Assembly: GCF_007713685.1 (NCBI RefSeq)
Contig: NZ_VMRJ01000003.1
Location: forward strand, 558,001 to 622,000
Length of the DNA: 64,000 nt
Direction of reading: 5' to 3'
Source of the DNA: Hymenobacter setariae
GTDB lineage: Bacteria > Bacteroidota > Bacteroidia > Cytophagales > Hymenobacteraceae
This document shows positions 23,811 to 33,053 of this stretch, one piece after another. The notes under the pieces were generated by a model. It was not told the origin of the DNA. It did not search any database and worked only from the letters and a program-made list of their open reading frames with translations. The translations under genes were made by a program, and so were the position numbers. Positions within the stretch are counted from its first letter, which is position 1. Each line of letters opens with the position of its first letter.

Positions 23811-26798
23811 CTATACGGTAGTACGCAGCTTGGGAGCGTCACCGGATAGGGTGTTTACGTCTTCACCAGCGGCGAGGCGCTCACGCTCCTCTTTCTTGCC
23901 GTAGGTGTCCAGAATGATGGGCGTCGCAATAAACAGCGACGAGTAAGTACCGAAGATGATACCAATAATCATGGCAAACGAGAACGAGCGCAGCGTTTCA
24001 CCACCGAAGATGTACAGAATCACTACCACCAGGAACACGGTCGTGAACGTAATCATCGTCCGTGAGAAAGTCGAATTCAAAGCTGGGTTCACCACTTGGG
24101 CAAAGGTCAGCTTGGGGTTCTCACGCAAGTATTCGCGGACGCGGTCATAAATAACTACCGTGTCGTTCATCGAGAAGCCGATGATGGAAAGCACGGCCGC
24201 CACGAAAATCTGGTCCATCTCGTAGTTCAAGCCGAAGGCGCGCGCGATGGGGTAGAAGGCAATAACCAGCAGCGCATCGTGGAAGAGGGCGATAACGGCG
24301 GCCATCGAATACTGCCACTTCTCGAAGCGGAACAGTACGTAGACAAAGATGCCTAGCAGCGTGAGGCCCAGCGACAAGACCGAAGTGCGCTTGATGTCGT
24401 CGGCAATAGTAGCGCCTACTTTCGAGGTCGACTTAATAACCGGCGCATCGGCCGCAAACTTGGTCAGACCTTGGTTGAGGGCCGCTACTACTTTCTTGTC
24501 AGCTGCTTGCGTTTCGTCTTCGGCTAGGTAGCCAGTCGTGATGCGCATGCGGTTGGGCTGGCCATACTGCTTCACTTCGAGGCCAGCACCTTGGAATACG
24601 GGGCGCACGGCATCAGCTATATCCGAAGAAACAACGGCTTTGTTGAAGTCTACGACGTAGGAGCGGCCGCCTTGGAAGTCAACACCTAGGTTGGGTCCGC
24701 CTTGCAGGTACATCAGCACAAAGCCTACCACAATGATGACGGTCGAAGCAGCGTAGGCGATTTTGCGCTTGCCTACGATGTCGAAGTTGACATTCTTAAA
24801 CAGGTTGCGCGAGAGGAAGGTCGAGAACGTGATGCTGCTCGTCGTCTTGCCCTTAATAAGGGCCTCAATGATGAGGCGCGACACGTACACGGCCGACAAG
24901 AACGAGGTCAGTACCCCGATACCTAGCGTCACGGCAAAGCTCTGTACTGGGCCCGTACCGAAGAAGCCCAGGATGATGGCGATGAGCATCGTGGTCACGT
25001 TCGAGTCGAAGATGGCCGAGAAAGCGCGGTTGTAGCCCGCATTCACGGCATCGTGCAGCGAGTGGCCGTGGTCAAGCTCTTCGCGGATACGCTCGAAAAT
25101 CAGCACGTTGGCATCTACCGAAGACGCAATTACCAGAATCAAACCAGCGATGCCGGGCAGGGTAAGAGCCGTTTGGAACTGCGCTAGCACCCCTAGGATG
25201 AGGAACATGTTGAAGAGCAGCGCAGCGTCGGCTACGAGGCCAGCGCGGCCGTAGTACACGGTCATGAAGACCATAATAATCAGCAAGCCAGCCAGCGAAG
25301 AATACAGACCCTGGTTGATAGCTTCTTTACCGAGCGAAGGACCTACTACAGCTTCTTCTACAATGCGGGTGGGGGCAGGCAGCTTACCAGCCTTAAGTAC
25401 TTGGGCAAGGTCTTGAGCTTCTTCGATAGAGAAGCTACCCGAAATCTGGGTGTTGCCGCCCGAAATTTCGCTCTGCACTACGGGGTCCGAGTACACTACG
25501 TCGTCGAGCACTACTGCTACTTGCTTGCCGATGTTGGCGGCGGTCATGCGCTGCCATTTCTTCGAGCCGTTGGGGTTCATGCTCATGCTCACCTCGGGGC
25601 GGCCGGTCTGGTCGTAGTCCATGCGGGCATCGCTCACTACCTCACCGGTGAGGGGGGCAGCCGTGGAGCCAGTGCGGTCTTTCTTCACGGCAATCAGGCG
25701 GATGAACGATTGGCCGTTCAGGTCCTTAGGCTTGGCATCGTAAAGCAGCACCATGTTGGGCGGCAGGGTAGCGCGGGCTTCGTCCGAGCGCAGTAGGCGG
25801 TTCACGCGGGCCGTGTCGCGTAGGTTTACCCCTAGGGCACCTGGCATGGTGAAGTAGCGGGTGAGGGCGCCGCCCTGCTGAGCGGCAGCAGTCGAGTCAG
25901 TTTTGGCTTTGCTAGCCGGAGTCTTTTTGGCTAGCTGGGCAGCCAGCGACGATGAGTCACCTGCAGTGGCTGTGGTGGCTTTAACAGTGTCAGCAACCGG
26001 CGCAGCGGCTACAGTCTTCTCTTTGTCAGTGAGTAATTTGTCGAGCTGAATGAGGTAGGGGGCAAATTCCTGCTGACCCCATACTTCGTAAAATTCCAGC
26101 TTAGCTTGGCCTTGCAACAGCTTGCGTACGCGGTCGGGGTTATCCACGCCGGGCAGCTCTACCTGAATGCGGCCAGTGCCTTTCACACGCTGAATGTTGG
26201 GCTGATTTACGCCGAATTTATCGACGCGCTTGCGCAGAATGTCGAACGAGCGGTCGATGGCATCTTCTTCTTCCTTATTAATGGCGGCTAGCACCTTAGC
26301 GTCGGTCGAAGAGCGGTCAATCTTGCGGTCTTTGTTTACCGAGTTGGCAAACAGCGGCGCCAGTTGCTTGCCGGGCGCTACCTCTTGGTAAGCTTGATAG
26401 AACAGCGTGGTAAAAGGCGTGCTCGAATTGGTTTTCTGACGCTCTTGGGCCAGGGCCAGCGCTTTGTTGAAAGCGGGCTCCTTAGAATTGCCAGCCATGG
26501 CGCGTACAATTTCTACGGGCGAAACCTCTAGGGTCACGTGCATGCCACCTTTCAAGTCAAGGCCGAGGCCTAGCTCGTTTTGGCGTACATCGCGGTAGGT
26601 GTAAGGCCCAAATACTGGGGCGCGCCATACCGAGTCGAGATAATGCTGGCGCTGTGCTTCATTGAGCTGGCCATTGTGAGTGGCAAAAGCCACGGCTTTC
26701 TGCTGCACCCCGCGCGAGACGTAGGTGAAAAACAGGAAGTACGCGCAGAGCACCGAAACCACAACGGTGAGCGCGATAATTACTCCTTTATTACGCAT
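23811..26798 (-). CDS. secDF: Fused protein translocase subunits SecD-SecF
   Basis: A 995-residue inner-membrane protein joining SecD (about 1-660) and SecF (about 670-995), the usual form in Bacteroidota. It uses the proton gradient to pull proteins through SecYEG. SecD marks are LGLGLDLKGGMHVTLEVSPV, FGVNQPNIQRVKGTGRIQVE, and the helix-4 segment VIASSVDANVLIFERIREEL with the key Asp. SecF marks are GGPNLGVDFQGGRSYVV and MNDTVVIYDRVREYLRE. A long, Ala/Thr-rich insert (about 270-310) lies in the periplasmic domain. It stands alone with its own terminator. Confidence 0.97.
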   Translation of the reverse strand: MRNKGVIIALTVVVSVLCAYFLFFTYVSRGVQQKAVAFATHNGQLNEAQRQHYLDSVWRAPVFGPYTYRDVRQNELGLGLDLKGGMHVTLEVSPVEIVRAMAGNSKEPAFNKALALAQERQKTNSSTPFTTLFYQAYQEVAPGKQLAPLFANSVNKDRKIDRSSTDAKVLAAINKEEEDAIDRSFDILRKRVDKFGVNQPNIQRVKGTGRIQVELPGVDNPDRVRKLLQGQAKLEFYEVWGQQEFAPYLIQLDKLLTDKEKTVAAAPVADTVKATTATAGDSSSLAAQLAKKTPASKAKTDSTAAAQQGGALTRYFTMPGALGVNLRDTARVNRLLRSDEARATLPPNMVLLYDAKPKDLNGQSFIRLIAVKKDRTGSTAAPLTGEVVSDARMDYDQTGRPEVSMSMNPNGSKKWQRMTAANIGKQVAVVLDDVVYSDPVVQSEISGGNTQISGSFSIEEAQDLAQVLKAGKLPAPTRIVEEAVVGPSLGKEAINQGLYSSLAGLLIIMVFMTVYYGRAGLVADAALLFNMFLILGVLAQFQTALTLPGIAGLILVIASSVDANVLIFERIREELDHGHSLHDAVNAGYNRAFSAIFDSNVTTMLIAIILGFFGTGPVQSFAVTLGIGVLTSFLSAVYVSRLIIEALIKGKTTSSITFSTFLSRNLFKNVNFDIVGKRKIAYAASTVIIVVGFVLMYLQGGPNLGVDFQGGRSYVVDFNKAVVSSDIADAVRPVFQGAGLEVKQYGQPNRMRITTGYLAEDETQAADKKVVAALNQGLTKFAADAPVIKSTSKVGATIADDIKRTSVLSLGLTLLGIFVYVLFRFEKWQYSMAAVIALFHDALLVIAFYPIARAFGLNYEMDQIFVAAVLSIIGFSMNDTVVIYDRVREYLRENPKLTFAQVVNPALNSTFSRTMITFTTVFLVVVILYIFGGETLRSFSFAMIIGIIFGTYSSLFIATPIILDTYGKKEERERLAAGEDVNTLSGDAPKLRTTV

Positions 26799-26934
26799 TA
26801 GTAAGTAGAGATTGAAGTAGTTACAATAGAAAAGGAATCAGTTGAAAACGCAAAATGGGAATAAGGCTCCGAGAACCGGCCGAACAGTAGCAGCCAATTC
26901 TTCATTCCTCAATTCTCATTTTTATCCTAAAAAA

Positions 26935-27318
26935 TTAGGGCGCTTGCGGCGACAGAGCCGTGCTCAGCAGACGCTGGCGGCACAGCAAGGCCACGAAGGC
27001 CTCCGCCTCAACTATTGGTGCGGCTGCCACTGCGCGGCGCACTAGGCGCGGCAGCCAAGCCGCGGGCAGCGTAGCTGGCAGCCACCCTAGGGCAAAGGCT
27101 GGGGCCACGTAAGTATCTAGGGGCGAGGCTGCCTCAAGTACTACCTTTTGTTTGATAACCGTGGCGCGCGGCGCGGCACTCAGCCGCGACTGCGCGGGGG
27201 TGCTCACGGGGCGCAACAGGCTCACCGTCCGGCCATTCAGGCCCAGCAGCAGCAGCAGTGGTAGCGCCACTAGGGCTATCTGCAAAAAGCGCTTGAAGGG
27301 AGAAATTGAATTGTACAT
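26935..27318 (-). CDS. Small membrane-anchored hypothetical protein
   Basis: A 127-residue protein starting MYNSISPFKRFLQIALVALP with one membrane helix (about 11-28), followed by an Ala/Leu/Arg-rich part (LPAAWLPRLVRRAVAAAPIV). I recognise no family. A good promoter (-7 box TATATTTG and a TTG 21 bases upstream) sits 17 bases before the start, which supports it as a real gene. Confidence 0.6.
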   Translation of the reverse strand: MYNSISPFKRFLQIALVALPLLLLLGLNGRTVSLLRPVSTPAQSRLSAAPRATVIKQKVVLEAASPLDTYVAPAFALGWLPATLPAAWLPRLVRRAVAAAPIVEAEAFVALLCRQRLLSTALSPQAP

Positions 27319-27334
27319 AGCCCAGACAGGGCTA

Positions 27335-27366
27335 CAAATATACTTATTTCAAGTGTCACTTGCCAA
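27335..27366 (-). promoter_or_regulatory. Promoter of the 26935-27318 gene
   Basis: On the minus strand a -33-like TTG (27364-27366) is followed after 21 bases by TATATTTG (27335-27342), matching the Bacteroidota consensus. The start codon is 17 bases downstream of the -7 box. Confidence 0.6.
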
Positions 27367-27379
27367 GCAAGCAGGCTAC

Positions 27380-27847
27380 CTAGCTATCGCGCAGTCCTTC
27401 AAATGCGTACTGCGCTCCGCTCCAAAACTCATCGAGCGCCATGATACGTGGCTTGAAAAACGAAATAAGCGTCGGCCAATCGTCGCGGTTGAACAGGTTG
27501 ACGGGCTGCATTTCAGTGTATATGCGGCTCAGGGGCAAGCCGTTGGCGTCGGTGGCGTGCAGCTCCCAGCGCCAAGGCTCGCCTAGGGCCTCGTGCAGCA
27601 TGGTTTTTAATTCCTGAAACTGCTCGAAAAACAGCTCGCGTACACCTGCATCGGGCTGCGTAAGCTCGATGCCGATGCTAGCGCGGCGGTTGTCGGCCTG
27701 CATCCTGAAGTACACGTGCTTGAGGCCCGTTTTGTAGTTAATCCAGTTGGTAGGCATGCCCTCGGCCGAAGGCACCGGGGCCATGTACTGCCCAAAGGTG
27801 GTCCAAAAGGCTTGGCGGAGTTGCGCAGCTTCAGCTTTGCTATACAC
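27380..27847 (-). CDS. DUF4268 family protein
   Basis: A 155-residue cytosolic protein matching DUF4268: RQAFWTTFGQYMAPVPSAEG, WINYKTGLKHVYFRMQADNR, ASIGIELTQPD, FFEQFQELKTMLHEALGEPW and MIALDEFW-like end (here IMALDEFWSGAQYAFEGL). The family has a restriction-endonuclease-like look in some descriptions, but no catalytic role is established. It starts at GTG 27847. It lies between uridine kinase and the small membrane protein on the same strand. Confidence 0.87.
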   Translation of the reverse strand: MYSKAEAAQLRQAFWTTFGQYMAPVPSAEGMPTNWINYKTGLKHVYFRMQADNRRASIGIELTQPDAGVRELFFEQFQELKTMLHEALGEPWRWELHATDANGLPLSRIYTEMQPVNLFNRDDWPTLISFFKPRIMALDEFWSGAQYAFEGLRDS

Positions 27848-27933
27848 GGGGACTATTTGAAGTTTGAGCAGGGTGCCACAGGCACCAATTGAGCCGGAAG
27901 CCAGCCAGTAAAAAAACTTATTAAAGAAAGGCC

Positions 27934-28560
27934 CTAGGCCTGCTCAGCCACCTTGCTTTTCAAAAAGCCTGTGAGCACAGCTAGGCCATTCTCGAAATGT
28001 CGATTATTAGGAATGATGATATCAGCATCATCCTTAAAGGGTTGGATATACTTCTCGTAGGTTGGCGCCACGTGGTTGGTGTAGCGATACAGCACATCAT
28101 CGAGACCGTAGCCACGCTCGTCGCGGTCGCGCACAATGCGGCGGTGCAGCTTCACGTGCTCTTGGGCGTCGATGTACACCTTGAGGTCGAGCAGCTTCGC
28201 AATTTCTTCGAAATAGAATACAAATATTCCTTCGACGACCACGATGGGCGCGGGCCGGAACACCAGTTCCTGCGGCACCACGTTAGGGTTGTTGAATGTG
28301 TACTCCTTGCGCCGTACCTCATGGCCTTCGCGCAGTTGGCTTACATCGGCGGCGTAGGCTGCCGAGTCGATGCTGCTGGGCAGGTCAAAATTCTCAAAGC
28401 CTTGGGCATCACGCTCCTGCTGTTCGCGGGGGTGGTAGTAGTTGTCCTGCGAAATAAGGCAGATGTCGCGCTCGGGGAACGCGGCCAACAGGCGCCGCAG
28501 AAACGTAGTTTTGCCGGAGGCGCTGCCGCCCGTGATGCCGACGAGGTAAGGATGTTGCAT
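27934..28560 (-). CDS. udk: Uridine kinase
   Basis: A 208-residue kinase of the pyrimidine salvage pathway, phosphorylating uridine and cytidine with ATP or GTP. Visible are the P-loop GITGGSASGKTTFL (about 8-21), ISQDNYYHPREQQ, the substrate segment FENFDLPSSIDS, VVVEGIFVFYFEEI and RRIVRDRDERGYGLDDVLYRY. ATG 28560 is chosen; the TTG at 28572 lies in a -7 promoter box. Confidence 0.95.
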   Translation of the reverse strand: MQHPYLVGITGGSASGKTTFLRRLLAAFPERDICLISQDNYYHPREQQERDAQGFENFDLPSSIDSAAYAADVSQLREGHEVRRKEYTFNNPNVVPQELVFRPAPIVVVEGIFVFYFEEIAKLLDLKVYIDAQEHVKLHRRIVRDRDERGYGLDDVLYRYTNHVAPTYEKYIQPFKDDADIIIPNNRHFENGLAVLTGFLKSKVAEQA

Positions 28561-28569
28561 AACGGGGGA

Positions 28570-28577
28570 CAAAGGTA
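28570..28577 (-). promoter_or_regulatory. -7 promoter box of udk
   Basis: Minus-strand TACCTTTG, an exact TAnnTTTG match, only 9 bases before the ATG at 28560. The transcript therefore has almost no leader. Confidence 0.65.
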
Positions 28578-28679
28578 CGGGCGCCGGCTAATGCAGGGTT
28601 GCTAACGGGGTGCCGAGAACTGCAACCCGCGAGTTAGTGGCTAATCCCTATACTTGCATAGGATAGTAACCCCTTCTCT

Positions 28680-29813
28680 ATGAAAAACCTACTCCTCACG
28701 GTCTTAGGAGCGCTGCCACTACTGGCGCAAGCGCAGGCCCCAGCCGGAAAATTTGTGCTCCAGGGCAAAGTAGCCAGCCCCAAGGTGACGAAGGCTTATT
28801 TGCGCTACACCGTCGATGAGCGCCGTGTGGTAGACTCAGCCGTGGTGAAGCGCGGCGCGTTCCAGTTTCAGGGGGCGCTAGCCACACCGGTAGCAGCCTA
28901 CCTCACGCTGAGCCACAGTGGTACGTCACTAGCCAAGTCGCGCGATATGGCGCCTCTTTATTTAGAGCCGGGCACCCTCAAGCTCACTACGCCCGACTCG
29001 GCAAGCAAAGTCGCCATTAAAGGCTCGGCACTCAATACGTCGGCTGCTCAATTGCAAACGCAACTCAAGCCGCTGGATAAAGAATATAAAGCGCTGATGC
29101 GCGAGTATGTAGCGGGCCGCAACGCGAACCTGGAGGCTGCCGCGCTAGACAAGATAGAAGCCCGCGCCGATGCCAATGAGGAAGCGCAGCGCGAAATCAA
29201 GTACGCCTACCTCACGGCTCACCCCGACGACCCCTTCAATTTATTTTTGCTGCCGCAGGCTGTGGGTTATGCCCCCGAGGCCAAAAACTACGCTACGCGC
29301 TTTGCGGCGCTTTCGCCTAGGTTGCGGGCCACTCCGCAAGGCCAGCGCATCGCTGACAAAATCAAGCAGCTCGAACGCGTGGCCGTGGGAGCTACCGCCC
29401 CCGACTTTACCCAGAACACGCCCGACGGCAAACCATTGACGTTGTCGTCGCTGCGCGGGCAGTACGTGCTCATTGACTTTTGGGCGAGCTGGTGCGGCCC
29501 CTGCCGCCAAGAAAACCCCAATGTGGTGAAGGCCTACACCGCCTATAAGGACAAGGGGTTCACCGTACTAGGTGTGTCGCTAGACCGCGAAAACGGCCGT
29601 GAGGCCTGGCTCAAGGCCATCGAAAAAGACGGCCTAGCCTGGCACCAAGTATCAGACCTGAAGTTTTGGCAAAACGATGTAGCCAAAGAGTATGGCGTGC
29701 AGGCCATTCCGCAAAACTTCCTGCTTGACCCAAACGGTAAAATCGTGGCCGTGAATCTGCGCGGCGATAAGCTGCAAGCTACCTTGAGTCAGCTTTTCAG
29801 CCAGGCTAAGTAA
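28680..29813 (+). CDS. TlpA-like thioredoxin-domain protein with DUF4369 N-terminus
   Basis: A 377-residue exported protein. A signal peptide (LLTVLGALPLLAQAQA) precedes a DUF4369-type beta domain (FVLQGKVASPKVTKAYLRYT, about 25-130), a helical linker, and a thioredoxin-like domain (about 235-377) with the redox pair in FWASWCGPCRQE (Cys 272 and 275), a cis-Pro in VQAIPQNFLLD and GLAWHQVSDLK. It should act as a periplasmic thiol-disulfide oxidoreductase. A relative with the same architecture lies at 60645-61823. Divergent from udk. Confidence 0.92.
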   Translation: MKNLLLTVLGALPLLAQAQAPAGKFVLQGKVASPKVTKAYLRYTVDERRVVDSAVVKRGAFQFQGALATPVAAYLTLSHSGTSLAKSRDMAPLYLEPGTLKLTTPDSASKVAIKGSALNTSAAQLQTQLKPLDKEYKALMREYVAGRNANLEAAALDKIEARADANEEAQREIKYAYLTAHPDDPFNLFLLPQAVGYAPEAKNYATRFAALSPRLRATPQGQRIADKIKQLERVAVGATAPDFTQNTPDGKPLTLSSLRGQYVLIDFWASWCGPCRQENPNVVKAYTAYKDKGFTVLGVSLDRENGREAWLKAIEKDGLAWHQVSDLKFWQNDVAKEYGVQAIPQNFLLDPNGKIVAVNLRGDKLQATLSQLFSQAK

Positions 29814-29831
29814 GTACCTAGGTGCCAGTAG

Positions 29832-29867
29832 AAAAAAAAAGCCCGGCTTTCAGGCCGGGCTTTTTTT
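29832..29867. terminator. Bidirectional terminator between the TlpA-like gene and rdgB
   Basis: A-run, GC-rich stem GCCCGGC / GCCGGGC with a short loop and T-run, between convergent genes. Confidence 0.92.
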
Positions 29868-29884
29868 GTAATAACATGGCTAGG

Positions 29885-30475
29885 CTAATCGTCAATCTTT
29901 GCTTGTAGAAAGCGAACGAGCCCATCTACCGCCCGCGCCCGGTGGCTAAGCATGTTCTTCTCCGCCAGCGTCATCTCGGCGAAAGTGCGGCCATCACCTT
30001 CGGCCGGAATAAACACGGGGTCGTAGCCGAAGCCGCGCCCCCCAATGGGCGCTCGCGCAATAGCGCCGGCTATCTCGCCGCTGAACTCGTGCACGTGACC
30101 GCCTTCCAACACCAGCGCGATGACCGTGCGAAAGCGCGCTTCCCGCTGAGGCTGGGTGGCCAGCTCGTGCAGCAGTTTGGCCACGTTGTCGGCAGCTTCG
30201 CGCTGGGGGCCGGCGTAGCGAGCCGAGTACACACCAGGTTCGCCTCCTAGGGCGTCTACTTCGAGGCCCGTGTCGTCGGCAAAGCAGGCTACGCCATAGT
30301 TGTCAAACACGTACTGGGCCTTTTGGCGAGCGTTGCCCTCGAGTGTGGGCTGGGTCTCAGGCAGTTCCTCGTGGCAGCCGATATCAGCTAGGCTTAGCAG
30401 CTGTACGGTGGGCGGCAGTAACGGGCGAATCTCATCAAGCTTGTGAGCGTTGTTGGAAGCAAAGCAGAGGCGCAT
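29885..30475 (-). CDS. rdgB: Non-canonical purine NTP pyrophosphatase (RdgB/HAM1)
   Basis: A 196-residue house-cleaning enzyme that hydrolyses dITP, XTP and ITP. Motifs are the N-terminal LCFASNNAHKLDEI, ETQPTLEGNARQKA, the metal site FADDTGLEVDALGGEPGVYSARYAG, and IGGRGFGYDPVFIPAEGDGRTFAEM followed by SHRARA. ATG 30475 gives the canonical start; the frame is open 30 codons upstream, which I reject as non-conserved. Confidence 0.96.
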   Translation of the reverse strand: MRLCFASNNAHKLDEIRPLLPPTVQLLSLADIGCHEELPETQPTLEGNARQKAQYVFDNYGVACFADDTGLEVDALGGEPGVYSARYAGPQREAADNVAKLLHELATQPQREARFRTVIALVLEGGHVHEFSGEIAGAIARAPIGGRGFGYDPVFIPAEGDGRTFAEMTLAEKNMLSHRARAVDGLVRFLQAKIDD

Positions 30476-30497
30476 AAGCAAAAAATAAGAGAGGGCA

Positions 30498-30531
30498 CAG
30501 AAAATAAAAAACCGCGCTGGCCTGGCGCGGT
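30498..30531 (-). terminator. Terminator of the 30587-31003 gene
   Basis: On the minus strand a short stem (ACCGCGC / GCGCGGT) is followed by T-rich sequence. It lies between the stop of the gene at 30587 and rdgB, and supports that gene being transcribed. Confidence 0.6.
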
Positions 30532-30586
30532 CACAAGACAAAAGTGCTACAAAAGGCCCCAGCAAAATCCATCACACTGCCCTCAC

Positions 30587-31003
30587 CTAACGAAACCCGA
30601 GCTTAATAATGCACCAATAGCGGTATAAGCTAGTCGTAAGCCCACTTGGCGCGGTAGAATCGGCTGCGTGCCGCGGCGCCCCTAATTCGCCAGCCTTGCC
30701 GCCGGGCAGCCCCACTGCCGCACTATAACCAAAAAAATCAGGAACAGACTGTGTGCTACTAGCAGAAGCTGGTGTTTTAAAGTCAGCTTTAGCGGCATCG
30801 TAATGTCTGAAAGTGAGAGGGCTGCTAAGTGATACCCTAGGTGCGTTCCAAGTTAAGTGTAAGCTAGCACTGCCCGGTGTAGCTGCCTTCCAAAGTAGGG
30901 CAGCGGCCAGCAGCACTCCGGCTCCACTCAAGGCAAGTGGCCCGTCTCGTCGGGGACGAAACCGCCCGCCAGAAAGCCTACGAAGTACATAGTAATAGTG
31001 CAC
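30587..31003 (-). CDS. Hypothetical protein with one membrane segment
   Basis: A 138-residue frame starting at GTG 31003 (MHYYYVLRRLSGGRFRPRRD), with one hydrophobic segment (LALSGAGVLLAAALLW, about 23-38) and a low-complexity Ser/Ala-rich remainder. No family is recognised and the start is unsure. A terminator-like hairpin follows, which gives some support. It could be a real small membrane protein or a chance frame in GC-rich sequence. Confidence 0.45.
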   Translation of the reverse strand: MHYYYVLRRLSGGRFRPRRDGPLALSGAGVLLAAALLWKAATPGSASLHLTWNAPRVSLSSPLTFRHYDAAKADFKTPASASSTQSVPDFFGYSAAVGLPGGKAGELGAPRHAADSTAPSGLTTSLYRYWCIIKLGFR

Positions 31004-31138
31004 AGGGAGGGCCAGCCGCCAAAGCGGCCGGTACTCAAATATAAGCTAAGCAGCGTTGCGGCTGGCTTCTGGCGCGGCGCTAGGGGCTTGGTGCGGTTTT
31101 GTAGCTTAGGCTGCTAGGTATCAAATCGGTGCGAAGCG

Positions 31139-31169
31139 TTGACTTTTCGGCGGTTAATGCGTACTTTTG
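31139..31169 (+). promoter_or_regulatory. Promoter of rpmE2
   Basis: -33-like TTG (31139-31141) and -7 box TACTTTTG (31162-31169), spaced by 20 bases, match the Bacteroidota consensus. The start codon of L31 is 54 bases further on. Confidence 0.7.
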
Positions 31170-31223
31170 CAGTCCCTTCCGCAAAACCGGCAGGGTTTAA
31201 TTAGGTAAAACGGCCCTCTCGAT

Positions 31224-31493
31224 ATGAAAAAGGAAACCCATCCCGAGTACCGCCAGGTAGTTTTTCAAGACACCTCGTCGGACTTCAAATTTTTGACCCG
31301 CTCCACCATGACGTCGGCCGAGACGATTCAGTGGGAAGACGGTAACACCTATCCGGTGATTAAAATCGAAGTGAGCAGTGCTTCGCACCCCTTCTACACC
31401 GGCAAGAACATGTTCATTGACACGGCTGGCCGCGTGGAGAAATTCCGCAGCCGCTACGCCAACAAGAGCCAGAGCAGCGCCAACAAAGGCTAG
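31224..31493 (+). CDS. rpmE2: Ribosomal protein L31 type B
   Basis: An 89-residue protein with the type B L31 pattern: [46 protein letters not shown] and RVEKFRSRY. It lacks the CxxC zinc site of type A L31, so it works without zinc. It sits in the large ribosomal subunit. Promoter and terminator on each side make it a single-gene unit. Confidence 0.97.
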   Translation: MKKETHPEYRQVVFQDTSSDFKFLTRSTMTSAETIQWEDGNTYPVIKIEVSSASHPFYTGKNMFIDTAGRVEKFRSRYANKSQSSANKG

Positions 31494-31542
31494 TCTTTTT
31501 CTGGGCTGTTGGCTGCTGGCTACAAGCTGTTAGCTTTTTAGT

Positions 31543-31577
31543 AAGGGCTCCTTTCGGTTTAGCTGAAAGGAGCCCTT
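31543..31577 (+). terminator. Terminator after rpmE2
   Basis: Arms AAGGGCTCCTTTC (31543-31555) and GAAAGGAGCCCTT (31565-31577) are perfect, nine-base loop. The T-run is weak, but position and strength of the stem fit. Confidence 0.75.
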
Positions 31578-31581
31578 GTCA

Positions 31582-31611
31582 TTTGGCCCAGCCAGTCAAG
31601 TTGTACTTTCG
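31582..31611 (+). promoter_or_regulatory. Promoter of the GlmU-like gene
   Basis: TTTG (31582-31585), 18 bases, then TACTTTCG (31604-31611), one base away from the -7 consensus. The ATG is 51 bases further on. Confidence 0.5.
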
Positions 31612-31662
31612 CGCCGCCGCCGTAGCAAGTAGCCGGCAGCTACTTGCTAATAGCTTAATACT

Positions 31663-32871
31663 ATGCACGTTCTGTTATTTGACGACCCGGCCATTCGGCC
31701 GCATCTATTACCCTTTACGTTTACCCGGCCCGTGGCAGCACTACGCTGCGGCATTCTCACGCTAGCGGAAAAGTGGCAGCGCCACCTAGAGGTGCCGACC
31801 GTAGGCTACCTCACGCAGCCGTATCTACAGGCCAAGTTTCCGGCGGGTGAAGTAGCTGGCGCAGCGCTAGTCATCAATGGCGCCGTGTGCCCCGACGACC
31901 TGCTGGTGCGGCAGGTGCGGGCCCTAGGTCCCGGCCAGGGCCTCTACTGCGATGAAGTGCTGGTGGCCGCGCACCTCGCCGATGCCAGCCAGATAGCCGA
32001 GCTCATCCAGGATGGCCTAAACGAGCAAAAGCAAGTGGCCGAGCCCGTGACCGTTATCAGCCGGCCTTGGCACCTGTTTCTGCGCAACGGCGCTGAAATC
32101 CGGCGCGATTTTGCGCTGCTCACGCAGGGCCGTACCTCGCAGCCCGTCGGCGACGCGCACACCATCGTGTACGCGCCCCAGAATATCTTTATTGAGGAGG
32201 GGGTAAAGATTCGCGCCGCCATCCTCAACGCCGAGAATGGCCCCATCTACCTAGGCAAAAACGTGCAGGTGCACGAAGGCGCCGTCCTGAAAGGGCCGCT
32301 GGCTGTGGGCGAAGGCAGCCACGTGAACGTAGGCGCCAAACTACGCGGCGACAATACAATAGGGCCTTACTGCAAAGTAGGCGGCGAGGTAGGTAATAGC
32401 ATCTTGATGGGCTACAGCAACAAGGGGCACGAAGGCTACCTCGGCAATTCAGTTATCGGCGAGTGGTGCAACCTAGGGGCCGACACCAACACCAGCAACC
32501 TCAAGAACAACTACGCCCCCGTGAAAGTGTGGAGCCACACCGCTCACCGCTTCGTGGATACCGGCCAAACCTTCTGCGGCCTGATGATGGGCGACCACAG
32601 CAAAGCTGGCATCAATACCATGTTCAACACCGGCACGGTGGTAGGGGTAGGGGCCAATATTTTTGGGGCAGGTTTCCCGCGCCAGTTCATTCCGTCCTTT
32701 AGCTGGGGCGGGCCCGCAGGGTTCGAAACATTCCGCCTCCCCAAGTTCGCGGAGGTAGCCGAGCGGGTGCTCTCGCGGCGCGGCCTAGGGTACGATGAGG
32801 CCGAAGAAGCGCTAATGGCTGAGGTGTTTCGGCAGACCGAGGGCGACCGGGTGTGGGATAAGGCCAAGTAA
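31663..32871 (+). CDS. GlmU-like sugar nucleotidyltransferase family protein
   Basis: A 402-residue protein typical of Bacteroidota. The N-terminal half (MHVLLFDDPAIRPHLLPFTF, TRPVAALRCGILTLAEKW) is a putative sugar nucleotidyltransferase domain without the usual GxGTRM motif. The C-terminal half is a left-handed beta-helix of hexapeptide repeats (IFIEEGVKIRAAILNAENG, GPIYLGKNVQVHEGAVLKG, GEVGNSILMGYSNKGHEGYL). It may make or acetylate a nucleotide sugar for the cell envelope; the substrate is unknown. Confidence 0.9.
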   Translation: MHVLLFDDPAIRPHLLPFTFTRPVAALRCGILTLAEKWQRHLEVPTVGYLTQPYLQAKFPAGEVAGAALVINGAVCPDDLLVRQVRALGPGQGLYCDEVLVAAHLADASQIAELIQDGLNEQKQVAEPVTVISRPWHLFLRNGAEIRRDFALLTQGRTSQPVGDAHTIVYAPQNIFIEEGVKIRAAILNAENGPIYLGKNVQVHEGAVLKGPLAVGEGSHVNVGAKLRGDNTIGPYCKVGGEVGNSILMGYSNKGHEGYLGNSVIGEWCNLGADTNTSNLKNNYAPVKVWSHTAHRFVDTGQTFCGLMMGDHSKAGINTMFNTGTVVGVGANIFGAGFPRQFIPSFSWGGPAGFETFRLPKFAEVAERVLSRRGLGYDEAEEALMAEVFRQTEGDRVWDKAK

Positions 32872-33053
32872 GCCGAAATTGAGACTCAAACGTTGCGTGT
32901 GCAGTCATACAGCTGATAAAAGGTAGTACCTCGTTCTGCTCATTGACTGGCTGCTAAGTATTACAGCACTCAAAATGCCTCCTGCGTCAGCATGACAGAA
33001 TAAGAAGGCTTTATCTTTTGTCTGTCATCTAATTCAGAGCTAATATAGTTTTC

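Noticed and set aside
28561-28572. TTG start of uridine kinase at 28572
   Set aside because: It is part of the -7 box TACCTTTG; the ATG at 28560 gives the normal kinase start.
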